Origin: Luzula sylvatica
Lineage: Eukaryota; Streptophyta; Magnoliopsida; Poales; Juncaceae
Length of the DNA: 64,000 bases
Direction of reading: 5' to 3'
Assembly (NCBI GenBank): GCA_946800325.1
Contig: OX326958.1
Span: 64,398,366 to 64,462,365 of the forward strand
Under the pieces are notes generated by a model. That model saw only the letters and a list, made by a program, of their open reading frames with translations, was not told where the DNA came from and did no database searches. Position 1 is the first letter of the stretch; the number at the start of each line of letters is the position of its first letter. Shown piece by piece: positions 48,005 through 58,918 of the stretch. Made by a program: the position numbers and the translations under genes.

Positions 48005-49529
48005 GATTGCTACAACGAAAAATACTTTAAAATGAGATTGATACTGATATGTGCGAACTTATGCTATATGCTTATATGATGATATGAAATATGTTACTTT
48101 TATCAAATCAATAACCCTAATATTGATTCGGGATTCTAAATCCAATAACACTTCAAGACCCATATTTCATGATCCTCCCACAAGTGACTTTGGCCGACAA
48201 ATGGGATCTCACTATTTAGGTAGGATAAATCCAATCGCATCCAATACGACTCTTGACCTTTTATAGGATTTCGGTATCGAACCATATCATATATGATTCA
48301 AATTCCGTTTGTGCATCCTAACTATGCCCCGAACCCCAATCGGATTGGCTTGGACGGTTAAGTCACAACCATGATCACATATCGTTCAATTGAACTACAA
48401 ATGCGCCCGACTTTGGCCTGAACCCGCATTTGTCCCCAATTAACGCTTGCCTCTCACGTTGATACATACAACAATGCACGCCCGACTTTGGCCTGAAACC
48501 GTGCAAGGTGTGATGACCAACCTCGGAGGTCGTGAACATGGAAGGCATTTCATGACTTAAGTATTATGCAGGGATTTATGTGATATAATCTAATTATATC
48601 AATAAGCAAGTATATCATGATGAATGAACATAATTAATAATGATTAGAACCACAATTAAATAAATCAATAAAAATTACACTGTGCGTCACGACGCAACAT
48701 AACGTCCGTCATGACGCACCGTACTAAAATGGACTTCCATTGACTTCCGTCATGACGCAACATAACGTGCGTCACGACGGACTTCACAGGTCCGTCATGA
48801 CGCCAGACAGTGCGTCACGACGGACCATACAAAACAATTTTGTTGTCCATTCCAGAAACTATTTCAGGTTCCTCCGTCATGACGGTTGGTTACTACCGTC
48901 ACGACGGACCGTGTTCTTCCGTCATGATGCCAGACGGTGCGTCATGACGGACTGTACAAAACCATTTTGTCCAGATTTCCAGAAACTTTTTGAGGTCCGT
49001 CCGTCATGACGGTTGGTTATACCATCACGACGGACTGTTCTGGTCCGTCATGACGTCAGATGGTGCGTCATGACGCACTGTACAAAACCATTTTGTTCAG
49101 TTTGCCAGAAACTTTTTGGGCTTCTACCGTCATGACGCACAACATGGTCCGTCACGACGGTATCTATTTACACAGTGCGTCATGACGCACAACTTTTGTG
49201 CGTCACGACGGACAGAGTGTAACGCCTCAGATCCAACTCTTGGATTTCCCGATATACTTGTGCGTCACGACGCAACATATCGTGCGTCATGACGCACCAG
49301 ACCTGAATTTCAGTTTTATTTTGTAATTTTAACAGATTTTAATCGTTTCAAAAACGATTAATCACGAACAATTCATGATTACTTCTAGATTCTTTTAATC
49401 ATCTCATGATCAAATACTAGTAAGATTTCTATGGTCCTAATTTTATAACTACATGATTATGTCCTAAAATTCTACATGAAATTCCGAATAACACTTATTC
49501 GAAATCGATTCGACGATCGAATCGTGACG
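48005..49529. other. 5' leader of the young Copia element
   Basis: About 1.5 kb between PBS and gag start, without ORF. 48675-49300 holds about ten more palindrome pairs, a denser array than in the LTR. Confidence 0.85.
48675..49300. repeat. Leader array of about ten CATG/CACG-centred palindrome pairs
   Basis: Pairs such as GTGCGTCACGACGCA-acataac-GTCCGTCATGACGCAC recur at about 48682, 48745, 48792, 48875, 48917, 48998, 49040, 49124, 49175 and 49260. Between pairs, an approximately 40-bp phrase (GTACAAAACCATTTTGTYCA, TTCCAGAAACT) repeats three or four times. Many arms read CACGACG instead of CATGACG, that is C-to-T or G-to-A changes at CpG sites, as methylated DNA would accumulate. Confidence 0.9.
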
Positions 49530-49544
49530 ATCGCTCTGATACCA
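49530..49544 (-). promoter_or_regulatory. Primer-binding site of the young Copia element
   Basis: On the minus strand TGGTATCAGAGCGA follows the LTR end by one base, complementary to the 3' end of initiator tRNA-Met. Confidence 0.9.
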
Positions 49545-49545
49545 C

Positions 49546-50506
49546 TGTTGGGTATCGACGTCACTACCGAGCCCCGCGCAGCGGATTGAGAGGCCCGGTC
49601 CGACCCGATCCCGAGGACCACGTCAACGACCCGAAAGTACGAATCATGAAATGCATCTAACCTATGAAATTAACGCTTAATTCATAGAGAATCATACCGC
49701 GTGAAATTGATCACGGAGACGGGTTGACTCTGTTAGCTGCTGCTTGCTTCGATTCCGGCGACACGCACGTCCCACGCCCGCGCGATTCGACACCTAATAC
49801 GAAGCTCCGATTTGTCGTATACAACCGGAATTTATCCGGTTCGTCTCCGACCTTGCTCGTCCTTGCTCTCGATTGATCACAGTCGAAGATCTCAGTTGAG
49901 ATCTCTCTACTCGTATCCACCTCGAGCTAACGTCTTTCTGTTGCGGCGAATTCCCCTAAAATTCCCGCAAAATTGCTCAAAACAATCTCCAATTCTCCTT
50001 CACTTGTCACACAAGTTTCTCTCTTCTTCTCAAGAATTAGGTCTAGCAGCCAGAGAGAGAGAGGAAGAAGAATCCACAGATCTTATATTAATCTGAGAGT
50101 TAATGGTGTATTAATGAGTATCAGAAACTGCTAATCCAGAATTCGGATCACTGTGCGTCATGACGCACGATATGGTGCGTCATGACGCACAAGTCACATT
50201 TACTTGGATATAGCCGTTACACAGTGTACCGTCATGACGCACGATAACGTCCGTCATGACGCACCACTCATGTGTACCGTCATGACGCAAGATAACTTGC
50301 GTCATGACGCACTACTCACAGATTGGCTTTCTCAGAATTACTCTATTGTGCGTCATGACGCACAATTTGGTGCGTCATGACGCACCATGTAATTTCTGCC
50401 AGATTTGCATAATCTTATTATGCATCCAATCGTTCCGACGAACACGTATGTTTGTCTACACTCATTTGTACATTCAACTAGTTGATCTGTAACTGTATTT
50501 CCTTCA
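49546..50506 (-). repeat. 5' LTR of the young Copia element
   Basis: Identical to 41958-42918 apart from one base seen by eye. Confidence 0.95.
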
Positions 50507-52474
50507 GATTTCACCATTGAGAAATGCACTCTTGACGTCCATTTGAAATAGTGTAAACCCCTCAATAGCAGCGTAAGCTAGGAAGAGTCGTATCGCTTCT
50601 AGACGAGCCACTGGAGCAAAGGTTTCTTCGAAATCGATCCCTTCTCGTTGTTTAAATCCTTGAGCGACGAGTCTCGCCTTGTTTCGTACCACGTTTCCAT
50701 GTTCATCAAGTTTATTTCGAAAGATCCATCGAGTCCCAATGATCGAACGATTCATGGGTTTTGGAACCAACATCCAAACTTGATTTCTTTCAAATTGTTC
50801 CAATTCTTCTTGCATTGCGATAATCCAATCTTCGTCTAGATTGGCTTCCTTGAAGGATTTTGGCTCGGTGTGAGAAAGATATGCGCAATGAGCTACGTAG
50901 TTGTGGACACGAGACCGAGTTCGTACACCTTCTCGGGGATCTCCAACAACGTTTGTGAGAGGATGGTGGGGTACTTCTCGGAGAACCTCGGGGATTTGGT
51001 AAGGAGTTTCACTCTCTTCTTCCTCTTCCTCCTGTTCTTCCTCTTCTGGAGGATCATTGTTTTCTCTCTGAGGTTCATCAAGAGTTATGTCGATGTGTTG
51101 ATATTCCAGCTCGGCTTGTTTTCTCGGTGATTTAGCAATTGTTTCCGTGACTTCACCTACATTTAAGCTACCTTTCTCGGCTTCCTTTTTAGTTTCATCA
51201 AAATGTACGTGAACGGATTCACATACGACTCGTGTTGATCGTATGTAAACTCGGTATGCTTTACTTGTACATGAGTAACCGACAAATATTCCTTCAATGG
51301 ATTTTGGATCGAGTTTGTCTCGATTACTCAATTCATCCAAGATATAGCATTTGCATCCAAATACTCTCATGTAAGAGACATTTGGATTTCCCCCATACCA
51401 TAGCTCATATGGCGTCTTCTTCAAAATAGGCCTTAAGCTAACCCTATTCACCACATGACATGCGGTGTTAGTGGCTTCGGCCCAAAGGTATTTTGGAGAA
51501 GGATGCTCACTTAGCATGGTACGGGCAAGTTCAATTAACGTTCGATTTTTACGTTCAACCACACCATTTTGTTGAGGTGTGCGAGGAGCCGAAAAATCGC
51601 GTATATATCCCTATTTATGACAAAATTCATCAAATTTTGTATTTCGAAATTCACCTCCATTGTCACTTCGAATGGTGACAATTGAGGTGCCTTTTTCATT
51701 TTCAACGAGAGTACAAAATTTGATGAAGTTGTCACACGTTTCACTTTTATGAAGTAAATAATGTATCCAGGTGAAACGTGAATAATCATCCACAATAACA
51801 AACATATACCTTTTATTACCTATGCTTGTAACGCTCATTGGTCCGCAAAGATCAAGATGGATGAGTTGAAGAGGTCGATTCGTGGTGACCATGTTCTTTG
51901 ATTTGAACCCGGATGATCTAGTGTGCTTACCTTTTTCACACGCATCGCATAATCCTTCTAGTTCAAGTTTATGTGAGGGAAGTCCTCTAACTAATTGCTT
52001 TTTGGACAACCTATGTATAGTTTTCATGCAAATGTGACCTAACCGTCTATGCCATAATCGAGATACTGATTCTGATACAGTGAGACAATGGATTCCCGGC
52101 ACGAATGATTCGAAATCAAAGTAGTATAGATTTTCGTGTCGGGTTCCTTTGCATACTGTGGTATTGTCTTTCATTCGATCAATCAAGCATGAGAGTTGAT
52201 CGAATTTCACACAATATCCGGCATCACACAATTGGCTTATGCTAATTAAATTATGTTTAAGTCCAGTTACAAGATAGACATTCTCTAAAGTCTAATTTGA
52301 GGTACCTATAGAACCGATACCGATAATTTTACCTTTTTGATTTCCTCCGAAGGTAACGTCTCCTCCCTTGAACGGTTCGAGAGATTTGAACATCTCTCGA
52401 TCCCAAGTCATATGTCTAGAACAACCACTATCTAGACACCATTTTGATGACTTTGTTCTGGAAGTTAGGCCCAT
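50507..52474 (-). pseudogene. Sirevirus-like pol, 5' part (protease, integrase, start of RT)
   Basis: One reading frame broken by two amber (TAG) codons at 52292-52294 and 51611-51613, without frameshift. Protease KWCLDSGCSRHMTWD has the catalytic DSG. Integrase zinc-binding motif LWHRRLGHICMK...CDACEKGKH. DDE core: [48 protein letters not shown] Glu-rich linker ([11 protein letters not shown]) precedes RT, which is cut after [13 protein letters not shown] by the young Copia element. The second amber lies between the D and E of the integrase core, so without readthrough no active integrase would form. Confidence 0.92.
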
Positions 52475-52610
52475 CTATAAGAAATTCATATTAGTTAAAC
52501 CAAAAAAAAATTTGAAATTGACTAATATGAATTCTTACTAACTATACTCCCCCTATGTATTTGGCTTATGGTATGGTATACTAGGGAGTATAGTGTCTCA
52601 AGTTAGGGTT

Positions 52611-53804
52611 TTACACCCTAGGGGGTCCTATACCGAAGGAGGTAGAGGAACCCATTGAGTGACGATCTTTACGCATCCACATGACGTTTGGTGCCACTTT
52701 TGGATTGCGAAGATTACACCCGGTTGAGACATGACCGATGTTGCAACAATAGTTACAAAATGCTACGGTGGGTGTGGTACTCTTCACAAAATAGTCCGAG
52801 AGTTGATTCGGATTACTTCTCTTAGAAGTTATCGATTTTGGCATTCGATAAAGGTTATTTGATTTAAATTTATTTTGCTTAAAATTATTTTGTTTAAATT
52901 GTTTATGTGTGTTGGTGGAATGTTTGGGAGGCCCTTGTTGATATGAAGCTTCGGTGTAGTTTGTCACTTCATAGAAATAACCATTTGGTCCCCTTTTGAA
53001 CAAACAATCGGTTCGTCCCAAATTAGTATGTCTAGGTTGTGAATTTTGTGTAAAATGATTATTCCTATCATTATTATTGACACGTTTAGGTTGTTCATTT
53101 TTAGCAAATTTACCTTTGTTGTAGTGATGGTACTTGAAAGCATTTCCATGACTACTTGCTTTATTGTTTTCCCATTTAGATTTTTGATTTTGAGATATTG
53201 AAAAGTCGGGTTTATTACCGTTAATTTTCTTATATCCTAAACCGGATTTATCATTGGGCTTTTGTCCCGTTAATGACGATTTTAAGACATCATCCAATGA
53301 AGGGGGACTCAATGCAATAATTGCACAAGCCCTCTTCAAAGACTCATTCTCAACTTTCATAGTTTGAATTTCGACTTTTAAATGAGAAATCTCACATTTC
53401 AGGGTTTTACATTCACATTTTGAAAATCCTTTAAATTCATTTATTTGAGTTTTGTATGCCAAGATGGATAGCTCAAGAGAAGCTACCTTATCCTTGAGAG
53501 CTTGTGCGGGACTTTCAAGTTTACCCTCATTTAGTTGAGAGTTCCCTTCATCCCTAAGAAACTCGTCACAGGATTCGAGTTCTAGTTTGGATGCGGGAGA
53601 AAATTCAGGTCTAGGTAACGATTTTATGCCAAATAGAGAGTTAGTACGTACCTCATAACTTTTATCATGTGTCGAGCTTAGAGTGGGAGAGGAAGGTTCT
53701 GCGTCTACAATTATGGGCTGGTGGTGTGTCGAAGTTAGACCTCGTTCAATACGGAGAGAGTGAATGGCTGCTTCCACCGCGCTCATGGGATTAAATTCAG
53801 CCAT
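52611..53804 (-). CDS. Sirevirus-like gag, apparently lacking the capsid half
   Basis: 397-residue frame starting MAEFNPMSAVEAAIHSL only about 55 bp from the PBS. Residues about 95-170 form a coiled coil (ALKDKVASLELSILAYKTQI, HLKVEIQTMKVENESLKRA), then an Asn/Lys/Gln-rich basic stretch, then a zinc knuckle CNYCCNIGHVSTGC near 360. I see no UBN2/capsid-like domain, which in this lineage precedes the coiled coil, so an internal deletion or N-terminal replacement is likely. The stop (52611-52613) is followed by about 135 bp and a different frame before protease. Confidence 0.75.
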   Translation of the reverse strand: MAEFNPMSAVEAAIHSLRIERGLTSTHHQPIIVDAEPSSPTLSSTHDKSYEVRTNSLFGIKSLPRPEFSPASKLELESCDEFLRDEGNSQLNEGKLESPAQALKDKVASLELSILAYKTQINEFKGFSKCECKTLKCEISHLKVEIQTMKVENESLKRACAIIALSPPSLDDVLKSSLTGQKPNDKSGLGYKKINGNKPDFSISQNQKSKWENNKASSHGNAFKYHHYNKGKFAKNEQPKRVNNNDRNNHFTQNSQPRHTNLGRTDCLFKRGPNGYFYEVTNYTEASYQQGPPKHSTNTHKQFKQNNFKQNKFKSNNLYRMPKSITSKRSNPNQLSDYFVKSTTPTVAFCNYCCNIGHVSTGCNLRNPKVAPNVMWMRKDRHSMGSSTSFGIGPPRV

Positions 53805-53858
53805 TAGATCGTAAGGTACAAGTTTATCCTTAATAAATTTAAGAGATGGTTAGTACCC

Positions 53859-53873
53859 TGCTCTGATACCAAT
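53859..53873 (-). promoter_or_regulatory. Primer-binding site of the Sirevirus-like element
   Basis: Minus-strand TTGGTATCAGAGCAGGG adjoins the LTR end, matching initiator tRNA-Met. Confidence 0.9.
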
Positions 53874-55266
53874 TGTTGTTTAATTCTAACCTAGAGGGGG
53901 GTAAATTTGGCAATCTAACTTACACTTAGTTTAGATTTAAACCTAATTTACGGTGCGGAATAAATAATAATTTAGATGATAAAGATGATACCGTACAAAC
54001 ACTTTGACACAAGATGTTTGTTTACGAAGTTCGGTAGGTGGTTGCTTTGTAGCTTTAACTCACCCTTTACTCGCTTAATTGACCGACTCAATTATTTGCG
54101 AGTACCTACGTCTCCGGGAATGCCTTGTGCCTCTTTTTGGCTTTCGATTGAATTCCAACTCAACTCGATTACAAGGATTTGCCTAGATCGATTTACACGC
54201 TTCTATCGATCTATAGCTTAGGCTCTTTACAATTTGTTGCACTAGCCTATTATACTTTTTCACTAATCGAGCTACAACGTGATCGGTCACGTGAGTGGGA
54301 TACGATTAGTGGAGAATATCGAAAGTAGATCAACGATCTAAAGAGGTTACTCAAGCTATCAATGGATATAGATAATCACAGCTTAGGGTTTCTCTCTTTT
54401 TAGGTTTGAATATTTGAAAATAAAGGAGTAAGAGAGAGAGACCCATGAAGGATTCTATTTATACTCTCTATAGAAATCCTTCAGAAAACTTGAAGTGCGT
54501 TCGAACGCATAAAGTCCGTTCAGAACGCACTTGTAGTTTGCACTAGCCGTTTCAAAATAACGTGCAAGTACATCTTGGGTCCGTTCGAACGGACAATGTC
54601 CGTTCGTAACGGACTCAATTATACATAGCATTTTGCGTTCACAGGAACAAGAGTCCGTTCAACGCACTGAAAAGTGGGTGAACGGATTCCAGGTTGTCCG
54701 TTCGAACGCACATGTGTGTTCGTTCGAACGCACACATCCCTGTGACATTTTTCGTTCACAGGAAGGATTGTCCGTTCAACGCACTCAGAAGGTGGGTGAA
54801 CGGATTCTAATTGTCCGTTCGAACGGACATGATTGTTCGTTCGAACGCACACATCCCTGTGACACGTTTGGTTCTAATCAAGGTTTAAATGTTTGAAAGT
54901 GGCAAGTCCGTTCTGAACGGACTTTGAGTTCGTTCAGAACGCACTTCCTGCTTGACTGAACTCTTTGTTATTTTGAACATGATTTTACTTGAGTTCTACT
55001 AGGTTTGTACCTATGGTTTATTTGTGGCGTATCCCACTCACGGAAGGCTTCAACATCTTGATTCTTGATGTATTCCAATGGCCTTCCTTGTGTTCTTCTT
55101 TTCTTGTTTATCTTGAGACTTCATGTCCTGATTCTTGATGTAATCCAATGAAATCCTCCTTCACAAGTCCTCCTTCATCTTCGTATCGTACCTATGTTAT
55201 CCTGCACTTTTCTGGATGTATACATTAGTAATGACAGTGTTTTGAAATAATCAAACTATCAGGAAA
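53874..55266 (-). repeat. 5' LTR of the Sirevirus-like element, 12 bp short at its outer end
   Basis: Matches 31356-32748 with four differences seen by eye, then breaks off after CTATCAGGAAA; the other LTR continues TTTGAACCAACA. Contains the palindrome cluster at 54495-54945. Confidence 0.92.
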
Positions 55267-55460
55267 CTTTTTCACGATCATTCCTAGATACTCTCAATCA
55301 ACTTTTGATTGATCTCTAGTGAATTCCACTTGTGATTTTAATGAAATTTGACATTCTATATATGTAACATCATGTAAACGGATACGAACTTTGATAACCC
55401 GTGCGTATATCGAATATACGACTATGATTCGACCCTCGAATCGATGGCGTTCGCTCTGAT
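55267..55460 (-). mobile_element. Leader remnant and interrupted PBS of the decayed Copia element
   Basis: Diverged match to the leader end of the young Copia element (49320-49535), finishing TCGCTCTGAT, which is half of a reversed tRNA-Met PBS. The other half is at 56554-56563 beyond a solo LTR. Confidence 0.75.
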
Positions 55461-56553
55461 TGTTGGGAATATCCTCGACCCCGGGCCCGCGCAGCGGATA
55501 TGTAGGCCCGGTTCGATTCCCCGATTCCCGAGATCACGCCACGACTTCGAGGGTACGATGCGAATAGAAGGACAGATTCATACCAGTGCCAAATTGATGG
55601 CACACGAAGGGTTGATCGCCGCCTTCTATTTTCTTCGGTGTCACGTTGGTGACTAGCCCGTACGTCCCATACCGCACGTCTCCCACCGTTTCGACACGCC
55701 TCGGGTTGTCTTCGTGCGTTCCATGCCCGCATGATTCCACAGCCCGTTACTCGATTACTTCTCCGGTTTGATCACAACGAAGAGCCACATGTGTCGCTCC
55801 TCTACCCGTATCCACCGTGAGTCGTAGCACCTCGGTCGTGGATGCACCTGCCTAAACGATGCACCGGCGAACTTGCATGATTGCGTTTCGATTCTCTAGA
55901 CGGAGAAAATTCTTTTCTCCTTCTCTCTCAATCTCTTCGCACTCTTTCATCAAGTGATTAGAGTCTCTTAATTTCTGGATTAATTCTAAATTAACTCCAT
56001 TAATTTTCTGGTTGAACTAATCTAATTATTCAACTCGTTTGACTGATGAGAGAGAGAGAAACATCCTATATATACTCCATAGGATAAGGATGGGCCAAAA
56101 GGTATGTATATCTTCTATACACCTTTTCAAACAGAAAACTGCATACACCCTTTCAGTAATCTGTCAGAACGAAAATATTAAATCGTTCCAACCGACTTTG
56201 CACATTTACGAAAGTTGTAGATAATCTAATTATCTTTCCAACCCAATTTGTCCCAGCCCAATTGGAGTTCGGACCCGAAAGTTACGGCCGTTTTACTGAC
56301 TGTATGTCAAACTGTCGCACCCTTTCGGTATTTCATTAGAACGATACTGATACTTCGCTCAAATGAAATATATTACAACATGAAAGTTCTAGATAATCTC
56401 ATTATCTAACTAACCCAATTTGAACCATTCAAATCGGAGTTTCTTACTGAACGTTATACCAGTTTTACTAATCTGTTTCGTATGCCCACGAACGCGTACG
56501 TTCGTTTGTCCTACGTACCATTTTAGCGATGATCCAAAACTGTATTTCCTTCA
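55461..56553 (-). mobile_element. Solo Copia LTR inserted in a primer-binding site
   Basis: 1093 bp from TGTTGGGAATATCC to TGTATTTCCTTCA, with the 5-bp target duplication CTGAT on both sides (55456-55460, 56554-56558). The target is the PBS of the adjacent element. A single LTR with its own target duplication is the expected result of LTR-LTR recombination. Confidence 0.9.
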
Positions 56554-56563
56554 CTGATACCAC

Positions 56564-57721
56564 TGTCGGGAATTCACCCGTCCCCGGGCCCGCGCAGCGG
56601 ATATGAAGGCCCGGTCCGGTTCCCAAAATCCAAGATCACGCCATGTCTTCGAGGGTACGATGCAATAGAAGGATAGATGATTACCAGCGTGAAATTGATC
56701 ACGCACGACGGGTTGATCACTCGCATCCTTTCCTTCTCCGATGTCACATTGGTGACTAGCCCGTGCGTCCCATACCACACGTCTCCTACCGTCTTGACAC
56801 GTCTCCCACCGTCTTGACACGTCTCCGGTTGTCTTCGTGCGTCCCACGTCCACACGTTTCCACAGCCGACAGTTTTGCTGCTTCGGTTTGATCACAATCG
56901 GAGAGCCACAAGTGTCGCTCCTGTACTTGTATCCACCGTGAGTCGGAGTTCGTCGGTCGCGGATGCAACTGCCTAGACGAAGCACCGGCGAACTTGCTTG
57001 ATTAGATCGATTCTCTACACCGAGAAAACTCCTTTTCTCGGTTCTCTCTCTTCACACCCTTTCACTCAATAGAAAGATGTCTCTCTATAATTCTGGAATA
57101 TTCTCATAGATAGGTCTGAATAGAAGAGAGAGAAACATCCTATTTATATCACATAGGATAAGGATGGGCCAAAAGGTATGTATATCTCATATACACCTTT
57201 TCACACAGAAAACTGCAGACATCCTTTTAGTATTCTGTTGAAATGAAAATATTAAATCGTTCCAACCGACTTTGAACATTCACGAAAGTTGTAGATAATC
57301 TTATTATCTTTCTAACCCAATTGGATCTGGCCCAATTGGATTTCGGATGCGAAAGTTACGGACGTTTTACTAACTGTATGTCAAACAGTCGCACCCTTTC
57401 GGTATTCCATTAAAACGACACTGATACTTCGCTCAAATGAAAAATATTTTTATATGAAAGTTCTATATAATCTCATTATATATCTAACCCAATTTGAACC
57501 ATTCAAATTGGAGTTTCCCACTGAAAATTATGTCAGTTTTACTAAAATTGCTTAAACTGAATTTTCTGGTTTTCTTAATAAAACCGTTTCTTATCAATTT
57601 AACTATATATATCCAATATACATATGTGCATCTAATATACACATTATTTATGTCCACGAACGCGTACGTTCGTTTATCCTTGTGTATATTTTACGATTGA
57701 CCCGACACTGTATTTCCTTCA
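56564..57721 (-). mobile_element. 5' LTR of the decayed Copia element
   Basis: About 1158 bp from TGTCGGGAATTCACC to ACTGTATTTCCTTCA. The adjoining CTGATACCAC plus 55451-55460 form its PBS, so this LTR belongs to the element whose leader is at 55267-55460 and whose internal remnants are probably at 27392-30496. 56795-56822 has a tandem duplication of CCGTCTTGACACGTCTC. Confidence 0.8.
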
Positions 57722-58918
57722 TTGGTACTTTGTATCTAGTCATTTATTTATTTATTTTGAGACTTTGTATATTTGTCCTTATCAAATCAAAAGAGAAAGT
57801 ATTCTCTCTCCATCATGCATTTCTCTTTATTTCCCACCCGAATAATTTATTTCACTTTGTTATCAATCTCTCGATTCTAAATTCCCAAATATCATCCCAA
57901 AAATACAAACCAACAAATATCTCCAATCCAATTTCATCCAATATTAAATCTCAACAAATTGGTATCATAACTACGGTTATCGAGTTTAGTAGAAGTCGGG
58001 GAAAGAGATCACCATGACAACAGAGAAATTGTATTTGGACTCCCACGAACTTCACGACTTATTTTTGACGGCGAAAATTATGATTATTGAAGTATTAACA
58101 TGAAGACTCTTTTAACCTCACAAGGTCTATGAATAATAGTAGAATATGGATTTGAAGATATCGTGGACACGCAAAAAGGAGAAGAAGTTTCGGAGAAAAC
58201 CGAATCGAAAGAGAATAAAGAAAAAATATACAAAGCCCTATTTTTTTTATATAACAAGCAATATCGGATAAACTTCGAGGATAATTGGAGCGAAAAAATC
58301 AAAATAACCGTGAGAAATTCTACAAAACGAATATCAAGGAAATGAAAAATTGCGATTGATAAAACTCTTAATACTTAAGAGATAATTTCAAATTTTAAGG
58401 ATGAAGGAGAATTATAGTCTTAAAGATTATTTCTCTAATATAATGGAGGTGTTGAATCGAATTAAGAGTAGCGACGAAGAATAAACTGATATTTCGGTTT
58501 GTGAAAAAATCATAATTAGTCTATCGTCAAAGTATGACAACTTAACCTCAATTATTTAAGAAACAAAAGATCTTTCGACCCTTAGTATGCATGATTTAAT
58601 AGGTTCTTTGGAAAGACACGAGCAAAGGTTAAATAGTGATATTGAACAATCGATTGAAAGCGCGTTTCGATCAAAGATTACTATAACCAACAAAACTCCG
58701 TATAATTTTGCTAAAGATATTCTCATGTCAACAAAGATTGTTGGTACAAAGGAAAATCTCAATGCGGTAATTGCAAGAAATTTGATCATCTTAAAAATGA
58801 TTATCGAATTAAAGTCGATGACGACAAACAAGCAAATTATGCCGAAGAACAAGACGTTGACGAAGATAGTTTTTAATGCATATCATGACGAAGATTGTTT
58901 TTAATATCCGACACACTG
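57722..58918 (+). mobile_element. Second decayed Copia fragment: LTR end, PBS and gag
   Basis: 57740-57956 is the end of another LTR type (ending AATCTCAACA), followed by a PBS-like TTGGTATCATAAC at 57959. Then comes a broken gag in plus orientation: pieces at 58163-58345 (EKIYKALFFLYNKQYRINFE) and 58587-58900 (SMHDLIGSLERHEQRLNSD, typical of Copia gag 'UBN2' proteins, and a CGNCKKFDH zinc-knuckle remnant in another frame). Several stops and frameshifts. It ends near 58918 with no pol. Confidence 0.8.

Larger units (their letters stand above)
41958..50506 (-). mobile_element. Complete, very young Ty1/Copia retrotransposon
   Basis: 8549 bp with 961-bp LTRs (41958-42918, 49546-50506) that differ at one position by eye (T versus G in TAATKAGTATCAG near 42524/50112), a 5-bp target duplication GATTT (41953-41957, 50507-50511), a PBS complementary to initiator tRNA-Met, a PPT, and one open gag-pol frame of 1324 codons. 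It lies in the RT domain of the Sirevirus-like pol. All parts needed for autonomy appear present. Lineage within Copia not assigned. Confidence 0.97.
31356..55266 (-). mobile_element. Sirevirus-like Ty1/Copia retrotransposon, interrupted by two later insertions
   Basis: Paired LTRs (31356-32760, 53874-55266) differ at four positions by eye in about 1393 bp. Order on the minus strand: 5' LTR, tRNA-Met-type PBS, gag, pol (protease, integrase, RT, RNase H), a long extra ORF, polypurine tracts, 3' LTR. Without its hAT and Copia insertions it would be about 10.0 kb. That size, an extra ORF downstream of pol, and several polypurine tracts fit the Sirevirus lineage. The outer end of the 5' LTR lacks its last 12 bp and no target duplication matches across the two sides (CGTGA on the left), so a deletion followed insertion. 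Two amber codons in pol and an incomplete gag mean that it is not autonomous. Confidence 0.9.

Noticed and set aside
48675..49300. CRISPR-like array of spaced repeats
   Set aside because: Repeats are palindrome pairs with near-constant spacers in a plant retrotransposon leader; there is no cas gene and the host is eukaryotic.
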